Assembly (NCBI GenBank): GCA_903939115.1
Contig: CAJAFV010000033.1
Location: forward strand, 20,450-84,449
Direction: 5' to 3'
DNA from: an uncultured Geobacteraceae bacterium
GTDB taxonomy: Bacteria > Desulfobacterota > Desulfuromonadia > Geobacterales > Pseudopelobacteraceae
Length of the DNA stretch: 64,000 nt
Part shown: in pieces, positions 26,167-34,870 of the stretch
Numbering within the stretch: the stretch's first letter is position 1
Layout: each line of letters starts with the position of its first letter
Translations under genes and position numbers: made by a program
Notes under the pieces: generated by a model
What the model was told of the DNA's origin: nothing
The model's input: only the letters and a program-made list of their open reading frames with translations
Database searches by the model: none

Positions 26167-26705
26167 GATGTAAATGCAATCTGTGGGCACAACTTTTTTT
26201 CGAATAGTGCAAACGTAAAACGCAAATAAATAGATATTTCAACGTAATTTTCCGTCGCTATTACGTTATGAACGATAGATTTACCGCGCTTAAAGTGTTG
26301 AATAAGGGATGGTGAACAATGATAAAAAGCCTCTTGCGCAGAACCTAGCTTAACGTTGTTTAAATAATAAGGGCATTGCCATGCCAGACAATACAGTGGC
26401 TGCGACTCTCGCACACCGGACAGATATATCCTTTCGGCCAACGAGATTTCTCCAGCGCCGCCTCACACTGGGCTTCTGTATGCCCGCATGAATCTGAGTA
26501 ATCAGGCTATGAGTCCTTTTAGTTTTCGGACAGAACTGGATACTACCCCTGCTGACGAGAATGTTGCAAAGGGAATTCGAGGGATATCACGATTAAGGTA
26601 CGGCAATGACTGTAATATTGTAGACAAGAAGATACAAAGGCGGGTTCATAGCTGGAAACAGTAAGTTGAAGGTTGAAATAGATATAAACGAAAAGGAGTC
26701 CATAT
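26167..26705. other. Region with an insertion-sequence relic
   Basis: No intact gene. The middle holds an IS1595-type transposase fragment on the complement (listed). The rest shows no feature I can name; the last ~30 bp are the clpP-like leader with AAAAGGAG. Confidence 0.5.
26360..26506 (-). pseudogene. N-terminal relic of an IS1595-family transposase
   Basis: The complement reads HTEAQCEAALEKSRWPKGY then ICPVCESRSHCIVWHG. This is the zinc-ribbon start of IS1595 transposases (GTE..C...L...RWP.GF.CP.CG....). It has a stop before the fragment and a stop about 50 codons later. Confidence 0.65.
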
Positions 26706-26957
26706 ATGAGTATTCCATACGTTATAGAGCAAACAAGCAAGGGTGAGCGCCAGTATGACATTTTTTCCCGCCTACTCAAAGACCGGGTGATATTTCTGGG
26801 CGATGCTGTCGATAACAATGTCGCCAACATTGTGGTCGGACAGCTACTATTTCTCGAATCAGTCGATCCTGACAAGGATATTCACCTTTACATAAACTCT
26901 CCCGGCGGTAGTGTAACAGCCGGTATGGCGATACTGGACACCATGCGCTTCATCTAA
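26706..26957 (+). pseudogene. clpP: Truncated ClpP (N-terminal 83 residues)
   Basis: [24 protein letters not shown]... down to [19 protein letters not shown] is the start of a ClpP protease, then a stop. The full family is ~195-205 aa; catalytic Ser (in GxAASMG), His and Asp are all missing. Sequence after the stop does not resume ClpP. A very good ribosome site (AAAAGGAG) remains. It may be a dead fragment, or a short protein made of the ClpP N-loop and ring-contact region that could poison a ClpP ring. Confidence 0.8.
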
Positions 26958-27343
26958 TCGCGATTTTTGAGACGAGTAGCGGTTACAAAACCGCAAAGAA
27001 ATCCTTTCGAAATATTTTCGCATAAATATCGAAACTAGATTCGTCTACATTGAAGAACCGTAGAAAAACTGAATACATCTCCTAATAGATAGCTTTGTGA
27101 TGTTTTAATGGTGGGCTTGCCTCTAACACTACAGCAGGATATGCGGTTGTTCCGTTGGTGCAAAAATCAGTAATCTTGTAATCCTCGTGGCTCTTTGAAA
27201 TTCGAGTAGCAGATTTTTTAGATACTCATCTGCCGTCTACACTACTTTCCTCCAAGAACGTCAGTTCCATCGGGGATCAGAATCATCTGGAAGTAAAATG
27301 TGGTAATTGTTATTAACGTATTTTTTTAAAAGGAGTAATGGTC
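26958..27343. other. Intergenic region with a gene relic
   Basis: Nothing intact. Positions 27238-27297 resemble the 3' end of the exported-protein gene at 28254-28640. The rest is unassigned. Confidence 0.45.
27238..27297 (+). pseudogene. Decayed copy of the 3' end of the gene at 28254
   Basis: TACTTTCCTCCAAGAACGTC followed by AGTTCCATC...GGAAGTAAAA aligns with TACTTTCCTCCAGGAACATC...TTCCAGTAAAA at 28589-28641. It is out of any useful frame. Confidence 0.45.
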
Positions 27344-27511
27344 ATGGAAACTAAAACAGAAGATAAGATGGCTTCATATTTGGCTAATGCGTATTTTCTC
27401 TCAGCTAAAAAAAATATGGGGGAAGCGGCCGCAATTCGAGTGATGCAATACGCCGAAATGCTCCATAATATGAGCGCAGACGAGCTCAGAGTGATGTTTC
27501 CTAAACCTTGA
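27344..27511 (+). CDS. Small hypothetical protein
   Basis: 55 aa (METKTEDKMASYLANAYFLS...), predicted helical. AGGAG ends 8 nt before ATG 27344; an in-frame ATG at 27338 is too close to the ribosome site. It is first of a row of small genes. No family recognised. Confidence 0.5.
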   Translation: METKTEDKMASYLANAYFLSAKKNMGEAAAIRVMQYAEMLHNMSADELRVMFPKP

Positions 27512-27560
27512 GTTGGCAAAACTCTGCATTAGCCAAGTATTTTTGCAAAAAGGGAATTAT

Positions 27561-27848
27561 ATGAAAATTGAAGAGGTTCCACAAAAAAATATCAAACCGA
27601 TCCTGCCGCTGGAATGGCTCAAAGAAAAAAAACAGCGTGGCTCCATAAAAAAACATCCAACCTGCCTAGCTTCTCTTGATTTTGAAATTTTGTGCAAGTT
27701 GGAAGGAAAGGCATTTGCGTTGCGTGTTTACCTCATGATAATAGCCAGGAATAAAGAGGATGAGCTGGAAGATGCTTACTATAAAAACCGGCCAAGGCCA
27801 GAACCGGTGCCGCCACCGCGACCATTGACTCCGATGGGAGGCAACTAA
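27561..27848 (+). CDS. Small hypothetical protein, paralogue A
   Basis: 95 aa from ATG 27561 (AAAAAGGG upstream). Basic centre (LKEKKQRGSIKKHPTC) and a proline-rich C-terminus ending PRPLTPMGGN. A near copy follows directly (27906), sharing most residues. No known domain. Confidence 0.6.
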   Translation: MKIEEVPQKNIKPILPLEWLKEKKQRGSIKKHPTCLASLDFEILCKLEGKAFALRVYLMIIARNKEDELEDAYYKNRPRPEPVPPPRPLTPMGGN

Positions 27849-27905
27849 GTGGGATTTCGAATAGGGAGTATAGTGGCACAGATATTCGCCAAGAAAGGGG
27901 ATCAT

Positions 27906-28196
27906 ATGAAAATTGATGAGGTTCCACAAAAAGATTTTAAACCGATCCTGCCGCAGAAATGGCTCAAAGAAAAGAAAAAACAGCGTGGCTCCATAAAAAA
28001 ACATCCAACCTGCCTAGCTTCTCTTGATTTTGAAATTTTGTGCCGGTTGGAAGGAAAGGCCTCTGCGTTGCGTGTTTTTCTCATGATAATAGCCATTAAA
28101 AAAGAGAAAGAGCTGAATGATGCTTACTATAAAAACCGACCAAGGCCAAAACCAGTACCGCCAACGCGACCATTGACTCCGATGGGAGACAGCTAA
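27906..28196 (+). CDS. Small hypothetical protein, paralogue B
   Basis: 96 aa from ATG 27906 (AAAGGGG upstream). It is a duplicate of the preceding gene, including the CLASLDFEILC block and the PTRPLTPMGDS end. Differences are mostly conservative, so both copies seem to have been kept as proteins. Confidence 0.6.
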   Translation: MKIDEVPQKDFKPILPQKWLKEKKKQRGSIKKHPTCLASLDFEILCRLEGKASALRVFLMIIAIKKEKELNDAYYKNRPRPKPVPPTRPLTPMGDS

Positions 28197-28253
28197 GAAG
28201 GATTTCGAATAGGGAGTATTGTGGCGCAGATATTCGCTAAGAAAGGGGCTCAA

Positions 28254-28640
28254 ATGAAAAAGTTATCCTGTTTAGTAATCGTTTTTGTTTTCCTGGTTTC
28301 TTCATCTGTAGCATTTGCCGATGGGTATCGTGGCCACCGCGGGGGAGGAGGAGGTGTGAGTTCTGGAGAAGCCTTGGCCATAGGCATAGGCGCTCTCTTC
28401 CTCGGTTCAGTGATTGGCAGTGCCAGTCAGCAGCAACCGGCGCCAGTGCAATATGTACCGGTGCAGCAGTACGCACCTGTGCCTACGCTGTATTATCAGC
28501 AAGTGCAGGTGCAACCACCGACATTTATTCGGGGAACGTGTTTTGTACAGGGAGCCTATTTCCCCGATGGTGTTGTCATCACCATGATGGGGTACTTTCC
28601 TCCAGGAACATCAGTACCACCCGGATTCTGCTTCCAGTAA
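28254..28640 (+). CDS. Exported small protein
   Basis: 128 aa from ATG 28254. Signal peptide MKKLSCLVIVFVFLVSSSVAFA. Then a Gly/His-rich linker (YRGHRGGGGG), a hydrophobic Gly-rich stretch (GEALAIGIGALFLGSVIG), a Gln/Pro/Val-rich part and a C-terminal domain with two cysteines (GTCFV..., ...GFCFQ) that may form a disulphide. It recalls surface or periplasmic glycine-zipper proteins, but no family is certain. Confidence 0.6.
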   Translation: MKKLSCLVIVFVFLVSSSVAFADGYRGHRGGGGGVSSGEALAIGIGALFLGSVIGSASQQQPAPVQYVPVQQYAPVPTLYYQQVQVQPPTFIRGTCFVQGAYFPDGVVITMMGYFPPGTSVPPGFCFQ

Positions 28641-28733
28641 AAAGCAGGTGAGCCAATAGAATGGAATGTAATATGAATTCCCACCTGTTTTGCGGATCGA
28701 AGCACTGTTCATGATTTTTGAAAGGAGATCCGA

Positions 28734-29102
28734 GTGAAAAACCATGAAAAATCACTCTTTACCCAAACCGTTCTGAAAATTTTAAAAGTAACAATCTTCC
28801 TCAGTGAAGATGGGATACCAAGAGTATCAATAAAGCTGCATCCATCAGTGGACGCAATATCATTGATTCAAGGCGTTATTTTGAAATTTTCAAATGACAA
28901 CGAAGTTATTCTTGAAGCTGGAATAGCGACACTACTACACAAAGCAATGCTCTCACTCTCCGAGGCAATGTACGAGGCCAAAGAGAAGTGTATCTTTACT
29001 ATTCCACTCGAAAAAAAAATTCCGATAATGGATTCCACAACAATTAAGATTTATATGGTCGACAATGGAAGAGTAGTTTCAAAAAAATTTGAATTTCAGT
29101 AG
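28734..29102 (+). CDS. Hypothetical protein
   Basis: 122 aa, GTG start with GAAAGGAG 7 nt upstream. Mixed alpha/beta composition, no signal peptide or membrane segment, no recognised domain. Next to the small exported and signalling genes. Confidence 0.55.
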   Translation: MKNHEKSLFTQTVLKILKVTIFLSEDGIPRVSIKLHPSVDAISLIQGVILKFSNDNEVILEAGIATLLHKAMLSLSEAMYEAKEKCIFTIPLEKKIPIMDSTTIKIYMVDNGRVVSKKFEFQ

Positions 29103-29164
29103 AAAGCAATTCAAACTGGTTGCTACAGAAGCATATCGTTAATAAGTCGTCAAGGGGAGGGGGA

Positions 29165-29251
29165 ATGAACAATACCGAGTGCAAGGGGTGTGCTGCTGTT
29201 TCGTGGCTCAAGAATGCCAAGAGTTCCAGTACAGTTGGAACAGGAGTTTAG
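29165..29251 (+). pseudogene. Duplicated 5' end of the PP2C gene
   Basis: ATG plus 21 codons (MNNTECKGCAAVSWLKNAKSS) match the start of the PP2C at 30815; the frame then ends at 29251. Nucleotides 29164-29231 agree with 30814-30881 at about 63 of 68 positions. The copy sits directly before the helical-repeat gene. Confidence 0.75.
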
Positions 29252-29279
29252 CCGTTCTTCAAGGAGGCGATGTAAAACT

Positions 29280-30665
29280 ATGGAACAGAGTGGAGAGAGC
29301 AGAATCAAGCTTGACGTCAGCGATGCGGTGCATACTATCCATATATTGTCACGTCAACTTTCCGCTTCAGAAAAAGCCGATGTGCTCGGTCATCTCAAAG
29401 CTCACCTGCTGGACCGATCAAGTTGTAATGAATTGATACGGATGGCGTGGTTGAAAAAACTGTTCTGTGAAGTTCCCTTGCTGGACATGGAACTTGATGC
29501 GGACAAAGCAATCTCCCTGTTCACCTTTCTTCTGAACAATCTGTATCCGGAGATCAAGGGATATTTTTCACAGGAAGCGAGAATGCCGTTACTTATTGCG
29601 GTCGAAGTCGTCATATGTCAACTTCGGGGGCTGTTGGCTAAAAACCAGCACCAATGCAACAGACTTTATCGACTGCAGGCCATGACTATGTCCAGGCTTG
29701 GCGCCGAGTTAACCTTTACTGCAAACCATGACGCTGCGATGAATAAACTGTTATCGGCCATGGAGATCATGCAGAGATTGGTCGTAGAAGAGCCAAATGA
29801 GGCAAGATCCCAGCGAACGCTGTCCAATATTTATCAAAACCTCGGTCACCTGGAGAAGGATCTCTCTTCAACAGCAGCGTTTAAGTGGTTTGAAAAATCG
29901 GCAGAAATTCGAAAACAACTGCATGAATTGGAACCAGGTAATCTGCTGAATATGGATCTCTTGGCAACGTCATACTGCATGATGGGAGACATTGAGGAAC
30001 ATGGTAACGAGAATGATGATGGTAGCGGTGGCACGCAATGGTTTTTAAAAACCTATAAGCTGTCCAGGCGGGTTATTGCAATCAAACCGGAAGATGAGGA
30101 CTATCAGTTTTCTCTGTCGCTGATCTGCGAACGTCTTGGGTGTCTGCGATTGCGGCAAAACAAACCGGAACTGGCGTTGAAATGGTTCACAAAATCCTAT
30201 GCAATTACAAAGCAGCACTATGAAGCCAACTTTAATTCCAGGCCTAAGATCGATACATACTGGGTTTCATGCAACTGGATTGGCAGAACGTGCTCTGCGA
30301 TGAACAACGAGGCGTCCGCTCGTGACTGGTATTTCAAGGCGCTGGAAGTAGCCGTGAGATTACATACTCTTGACCATAACAATATCCGCTATTGCGGTAT
30401 CCGGGCTATGGCTTGCCTTAAACTGGCACAGGAACTGGAAAGTAGCTATCCAGAAACCGCAATGAAATATTTCTCCCGCTCATTGGAACTCACGGACTCC
30501 CACATTCGTGAGGGGCTGCGTTCGATTGATTACTGCAATATATCGATTGTAGCTCTTGAAGGACTCGAAAGAACCAGTAAGGAACATGCAACTCCAGACT
30601 CATCGGCATATTGGAAAAACAGAATGGCAGAACTCCAAAAAATGCGTGATCAAATTTCCTGCTAA
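29280..30665 (+). CDS. TPR-like helical-repeat protein
   Basis: 461 aa from ATG 29280 (AAGGAGG 12 nt upstream). TPR-like repeats appear from about 165 on: SNIYQNLGHLEKD..AFKWFEKSAEIRKQL, and further down the LCERLGCLRLRQNKPELALKWF type. Probably a scaffold for protein-protein contacts. It lies between a duplicated PP2C start and the true PP2C gene, which suggests insertion into an older operon. Confidence 0.65.
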   Translation: MEQSGESRIKLDVSDAVHTIHILSRQLSASEKADVLGHLKAHLLDRSSCNELIRMAWLKKLFCEVPLLDMELDADKAISLFTFLLNNLYPEIKGYFSQEARMPLLIAVEVVICQLRGLLAKNQHQCNRLYRLQAMTMSRLGAELTFTANHDAAMNKLLSAMEIMQRLVVEEPNEARSQRTLSNIYQNLGHLEKDLSSTAAFKWFEKSAEIRKQLHELEPGNLLNMDLLATSYCMMGDIEEHGNENDDGSGGTQWFLKTYKLSRRVIAIKPEDEDYQFSLSLICERLGCLRLRQNKPELALKWFTKSYAITKQHYEANFNSRPKIDTYWVSCNWIGRTCSAMNNEASARDWYFKALEVAVRLHTLDHNNIRYCGIRAMACLKLAQELESSYPETAMKYFSRSLELTDSHIREGLRSIDYCNISIVALEGLERTSKEHATPDSSAYWKNRMAELQKMRDQISC

Positions 30666-30814
30666 CCCGCCTTCATTTGGTCATTTTTTTCAAAGTGCGT
30701 CGTTATCAATACTTGAAAGTATTTCAATACCATTCCAGATAATGGTCAAATTAAAAGAATTCTTGAGGTCGAGATGAATTTGTTCTGGTTCAGCATAGTA
30801 TTAGGGGGCGGTGA

Positions 30815-31555
30815 ATGAACAATACCGAACGCAAGGGCTGTGCTGCTGTTTCGTGGCTTAGGAATGCCAAGAGTTCCAGTAAACCTTACGAAGATCGTTA
30901 TCGTCTGCTCACGAAAGACATTGCGCTTGTAGGAAAGTCAGGACGTGGTGAGCTGTTTGCGGTGATCGACGGCATCGGTGGGGCTCCTCGCGGTATGCAG
31001 GCGGCGCAGGCAGTCGCAGATTGCTTGGTCGATTTTTACCGTAAACCTGAACATGTAGCAGCCGATAGCCTTGGACTTAATGATCTCCTGCTTCAGGCCA
31101 ATCAGGCAATTAATGACTGGGGCTGCATTGAAGGCACTGATCGACCTTTGGGTGGTGCAGCAGGAACTATCGCCTGGATCCATGACCAACGCCTGACACT
31201 ATTCCATGCCGGTGATACTGCCGGAATTCTGCTCCGCCAGAACCATCCCCCTCGATTGTTAACCGGCTTGCATGAGTACGATGGAGGTATCACCCGCTAT
31301 TTTGGCCTGGGACAGAGGCTTGAACTTGAGGTGCAGTCAGAACGCTTGGTGGTTGGCGACTTGATACTGCTGGTGTCCGACGGTGTCACCAAAGTCTTTA
31401 GCACCACAGAGGCTGCTAATCTCGCGCAGGAGATATACGATAAGACCGGAGGGGATATAGGCATGGCAGCTCAGGAATTAGCGACACGCTCTCGCAGCAA
31501 GAAGTCTGTTGATGATATTACCGTCATGCTGATTGAGGTAGAAGATGATGAATGA
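30815..31555 (+). CDS. PP2C-family phosphatase (soluble)
   Basis: 246 aa. EDRYRLL, FAVIDGIGG (about 49-57), FHAGDTAGILL, LLVSDGVTKVF and VDDITVMLIE carry the PPM metal-binding aspartates; compact, without tail or anchor. AGGGGGCGGTGA precedes the ATG. The next gene overlaps its stop. No kinase lies in this operon, so it may act on targets of the kinases at 1.3 or 13.5 kb. Confidence 0.8.
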   Translation: MNNTERKGCAAVSWLRNAKSSSKPYEDRYRLLTKDIALVGKSGRGELFAVIDGIGGAPRGMQAAQAVADCLVDFYRKPEHVAADSLGLNDLLLQANQAINDWGCIEGTDRPLGGAAGTIAWIHDQRLTLFHAGDTAGILLRQNHPPRLLTGLHEYDGGITRYFGLGQRLELEVQSERLVVGDLILLVSDGVTKVFSTTEAANLAQEIYDKTGGDIGMAAQELATRSRSKKSVDDITVMLIEVEDDE

Positions 31556-32447
31556 GCTACAACCGAGGTGCTACCAGTCTCCAGACAATATAGGCAAGGC
31601 CGTGAAGCCCTTTTATAAAAGACTTCATAATGCCTGGGTGAACCGTGCAGAGTCTGATCCGGATCAAAGGCGCTCCAGGGATATGCCCGGTAACCATCGT
31701 TTGGCGCAGAACAATATTGCTGATAATACAAGCTTTCTTTATTTCATGATGAATATCTTTAAGCCTGGATGTATGGCTCATATTTCTGTGCGCCCTGGCT
31801 TAGCCATTCCTTTGTCACTCATGCTTGTCCTTAAGTACATCAGAGGACTTCAGCAGACTGAAAAGAGGGAAAAAACTCTTCTAATATCGTTAACCCACCC
31901 AATGGAGATTGTAGAAAATTTAATGGCTCACTGCCTGAAAAGAAATGTCAGGCCTTTTTTAAATGGCGAAATACGCGATCAAGACTGGCCTCCGCTCACC
32001 CGTGCGGCAGGGGATGTGTATGGACTTGGCATAGATTTCTGGAAAGAGGGGGTGCTCTTTGAAACTGACCATCTAAAACGGATTATTGAATCATCGGAGA
32101 TACCTTTCGGGCTTGTAGTAATTAACGATGCCACCGGTCAACTGGATCAGAATTGCTGCGGCACAATCAGTCCGGAACAACAGTTAATAAAGATCAGATC
32201 TCTCACAACAGAGCTGAAACTTCCTGTCATCATTATAGATTCAAGCTATAAGCAGGAAATAGTATCCGCCGATGTCTTTGATTATGTAGCACAACTGAAT
32301 GATGAAGTAGACACATACCAGTTATCTATAGCGAAATCAGATACAAGTGCTTACGGGACATTGACATTCGTTATGTCCCCGGCATGCAACATTCTTGAGG
32401 ATGCCGTGTCAAACTTTACGGAGACAAAGCCGGCTAATTACAATTAA
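31545..32447 (+). CDS. DnaB-helicase-like RecA-fold protein with degenerate Walker A
   Basis: 300 aa. From about residue 75 it follows the C-terminal domain of DnaB: HISVRPGLAIPLSLML sits where the Walker A (ARPGMGKTA) should be and lacks the GKT. Then LLISLTHPMEIVENLM (DnaB: FSLEMS..QL), FGLVVINDA, an ISPEQQLIKIRSLTTELKLPVI helicase strand and a C-terminal YGTLTFVMSPACN (DnaB: G...l.f....tRF). ATP hydrolysis should be lost. Likely a structural or decoy paralogue within a signalling operon. Confidence 0.55.
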   Translation: MMNELQPRCYQSPDNIGKAVKPFYKRLHNAWVNRAESDPDQRRSRDMPGNHRLAQNNIADNTSFLYFMMNIFKPGCMAHISVRPGLAIPLSLMLVLKYIRGLQQTEKREKTLLISLTHPMEIVENLMAHCLKRNVRPFLNGEIRDQDWPPLTRAAGDVYGLGIDFWKEGVLFETDHLKRIIESSEIPFGLVVINDATGQLDQNCCGTISPEQQLIKIRSLTTELKLPVIIIDSSYKQEIVSADVFDYVAQLNDEVDTYQLSIAKSDTSAYGTLTFVMSPACNILEDAVSNFTETKPANYN

Positions 32448-32459
32448 TGGAGCGAATAG

Positions 32460-32657
32460 ATGAATATTTTCTGGATAGGGCTCGGATTTATCGGAGTGTT
32501 TCAAATCAGTATGGGAGTGTGTGCTCATTACGGCAACGATCCGAAGGTTGTTACAATTGTCGGCAATTGTGCCATACCGTTATTAGCTGCGCTGTTAGTT
32601 GCATTTGGTAATCACATGAGAAGGCAGCTTGAGTTAATGACTGAAGATGAGGAATGA
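32460..32657 (+). CDS. Small membrane protein
   Basis: 65 aa with two hydrophobic helices (about 3-22 and 31-50) and an acidic end (TEDEE). GGAG precedes the ATG. No family recognised. Confidence 0.55.
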   Translation: MNIFWIGLGFIGVFQISMGVCAHYGNDPKVVTIVGNCAIPLLAALLVAFGNHMRRQLELMTEDEE

Positions 32658-32678
32658 CGGTGAAAAGGAGTAGATATT

Positions 32679-32936
32679 ATGCTGCCAAACTTACCAACAT
32701 TACGATTGTTGTGGCGTTGGATCTCACGCTTTGTTGTCGTTGTCAGTGTGCTTTTAGTCTGGCTGCTTACGTATGGGCGGTATCAACAACGTGAAATGGA
32801 TAGGGAAGAAAGAAGATACTTGAGGAGTTCCTATGAAAATTGGTCAACCAGTGCTGCTGAAATCCGCAGTCCTGAGAGAAATTTTAAGCCGCTCACATTT
32901 TACAAAACCATTCCACGCAAGGAAGCAAAGCCATGA
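32679..32936 (+). CDS. Small single-pass membrane protein
   Basis: 85 aa, one helix (about 13-32, RFVVVVSVLLVWLLTYG), then a charged cytoplasmic or periplasmic tail. AAAAGGAG precedes the ATG; the end overlaps the Nudix start (ATGA). Confidence 0.55.
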   Translation: MLPNLPTLRLLWRWISRFVVVVSVLLVWLLTYGRYQQREMDREERRYLRSSYENWSTSAAEIRSPERNFKPLTFYKTIPRKEAKP

Positions 32937-33460
32937 ATAGTTCATACACTGATGATGAACTTCTTGATCTGGTCGACGAGCAGGATCGTGTAATCGGCAG
33001 TTGGTCCCGTAGTGCAATCTATCGTGAAGGGATGAATAATTTCCGGGTGGTTAATGCTTTTCTGGTGAATGATGTTGGTCAACTGTGGATTCCCCGGCGC
33101 ACAGCAACTAAGCGGATATTCCCGTTATGCCTGGATATGAGCGTAGCTTGTCATGTGACGTCAGGTGAAGATTACCTGACCGCATTCAGACGAGAATTGC
33201 ATGAAGAGCTGAATCTGGTGCTGGATGATGTGGATTGGAACTTCATTGGGCATTTGACCCCGCATCAGCATGGCATGTCGGCATTCATGCATGTGTACAA
33301 GATTCAGACCAACCAGGTGCCTCATTACAACCGTGATGATTTTACAGAGTATTATTGGCTCTACCCACATGAAATAATCGAGATGTTGAACAATGGCGAC
33401 AAATCAAAGGATGATTTGCCGAGGTTGTTAAGCATAGTGTACCCGGTCAATGATAAATAA
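32933..33460 (+). CDS. Nudix hydrolase
   Basis: 175 aa. The Nudix box runs from SGEDYL to AFRRELHEELNL (about 81-98), with REL.EEL matching RExxEE. DLVDEQDRVIGSW at the start resembles the isopentenyl-diphosphate isomerase/YfcD subgroup. The Idi catalytic Cys context is not clear (C69, HVTSGE), so general Nudix activity on a nucleoside diphosphate-linked substrate is the safer call. Confidence 0.8.
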   Translation: MNSSYTDDELLDLVDEQDRVIGSWSRSAIYREGMNNFRVVNAFLVNDVGQLWIPRRTATKRIFPLCLDMSVACHVTSGEDYLTAFRRELHEELNLVLDDVDWNFIGHLTPHQHGMSAFMHVYKIQTNQVPHYNRDDFTEYYWLYPHEIIEMLNNGDKSKDDLPRLLSIVYPVNDK

Positions 33461-33484
33461 TTACTATTTTTGAGGAATGAAAAT

Positions 33485-34456
33485 GTGAAATATCCCGCCA
33501 CTGCCAAAAGAAGACCAATACTTCACAAATGTCTGATCTGCGTTGCGTTAGTTGTTTGCATCCTTGGTATTCTCTCTGCAATTGGCCTGATCCGGCCAAG
33601 AACGTTCTTTGTCGGCTCTACGCCGCCAGAACACGCAAAACCAGACAGAGATACATCGGAATTCAGTAAGCTTTTATCCGAACAATCTTACCAGAGGTAT
33701 AAAGTCAGTATATACGGACTCGATCGAAACGATTTTCCGGTAATTCTTCTTCAAATCACTCGTGATGGAAAGGTTTTGCATAGTCAAGAAGGTTACAAAT
33801 TTTACATTGGACATAACGAGAGCGCCGAAGAGTACAACCGGTTTGTTCCGATTGGAAAGGATATAACTGGAAAGGGGATTCCCAATCTGGTTGTTTCAGA
33901 ATGGACCGGCGGAGCGCACTGTTGCAGTAACACTATAGTTTTTGAACTTGGCCAGAACTTTCAGAAGCTTGCTATCATAGACAGCGGCCACAGCGATACT
34001 AGCCATTTTGAAAAAAATTCTGGAACGGCAGGATTGGTCTTTAAAACATATGATTTCATCTTTGCCAACTGGAATACCTGTTTTGCCGATTCACCAGCCC
34101 CGAAATTGACCCTACGCTATTGCGATGGTGAATACCGCATAGCTGACGATCTTATGCGCAAGCCGGCACCTTCTAAGGACATGTTGCAGCGCCTTGCAAC
34201 ACACATGAGAAAAAAATCCACCTGGATTGAAGAAGGGCCCTCGCCACCGCTGTGGAGTGCGATGCTTGATCTTATTTATTCCGGTAATGCCAAGTCAGCG
34301 TGGCTGCTTTTTGACATGGCATGGCCCAAAAAAGCTGAAGGAAAGGATGTCTTTTTGAAAGAGTTTCGGGAACAGTTAGCTTTGAGCGCTTACGCAGATC
34401 AGATAACAATGCTTAATGATGGCATACCGGTATGTGGTGATTCTGGCCACAAATAA
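33485..34456 (+). CDS. Membrane-anchored exported hypothetical protein
   Basis: About 323 aa from GTG 33485 (TGAGGA 8 nt upstream; a TTG at 33470 is also open). Signal anchor at about residues 13-38 after a basic stretch. The extracytoplasmic part includes GIPNLVVSEWTGGAHCCSN and later two cysteines. The integrin-like or repeat nature is not clear; no family assigned. Confidence 0.55.
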   Translation: MKYPATAKRRPILHKCLICVALVVCILGILSAIGLIRPRTFFVGSTPPEHAKPDRDTSEFSKLLSEQSYQRYKVSIYGLDRNDFPVILLQITRDGKVLHSQEGYKFYIGHNESAEEYNRFVPIGKDITGKGIPNLVVSEWTGGAHCCSNTIVFELGQNFQKLAIIDSGHSDTSHFEKNSGTAGLVFKTYDFIFANWNTCFADSPAPKLTLRYCDGEYRIADDLMRKPAPSKDMLQRLATHMRKKSTWIEEGPSPPLWSAMLDLIYSGNAKSAWLLFDMAWPKKAEGKDVFLKEFREQLALSAYADQITMLNDGIPVCGDSGHK

Positions 34457-34541
34457 TTATTATGTCGTTGTCAGGAGTTGACCTATACATCGTTACGGAT
34501 AGTAACCGGTGTGTACAAAATACAATAGAAAGGAACAGGCC

Positions 34542-34730
34542 ATGGCTGATTCAGATAAGGAAGGTCATCTAGTTTTTAAGCGGGAAGGGTTTAATCTGTT
34601 TTGGAATGAGAATGGTTTAGAAATACAGACGACTGATTATCACGTCGGATGTTTTCAGCTTTCCTGGGAAACAATTCTCGATCTGGCGCAACGTGCAGGG
34701 GCAAGTAATGCTTCTGCAAAGAATACTTAA
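34542..34730 (+). CDS. Small hypothetical protein
   Basis: 62 aa from ATG 34542 (GAAAGGAAC upstream). Beta-rich; no recognised domain. It precedes the D-Ala-D-Ala ligase. Confidence 0.45.
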   Translation: MADSDKEGHLVFKREGFNLFWNENGLEIQTTDYHVGCFQLSWETILDLAQRAGASNASAKNT

Positions 34731-34870
34731 ACTGTCAATGATGCATGGATGTAAATTTTATCATATGCCTTCAACTCGGTTGTTGTTCTGAGCATTGCGA
34801 CAAATGTAAGCGTAAGCCGTTTTGACCGGACCGAATAGATGATATATGAAAGCACGAAGAGGGTTACGCA

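Larger units (their letters stand above)
27561..28253 (+). repeat. Tandem duplication of gene plus leader (~345 bp units)
   Basis: The unit 27561-27905 is repeated as 27906-28253. The 3' leaders also match (GATTTCGAATAGGGAGTAT... to AAGAAAGGGG), so the leader of paralogue B was copied in front of the next, unrelated gene. Confidence 0.7.

Noticed and set aside
26025..26441. 138-codon minus-strand frame
   Set aside because: It overlaps the DUF4258-like gene, and the IS1595 zinc-ribbon signature is in another frame of the same strand.
27871..28235. TGGCAC/TGGCGC leader repeats as sigma-54 promoters
   Set aside because: Distance from GG to GC is eleven, not ten, and the copies are explained by the tandem duplication.
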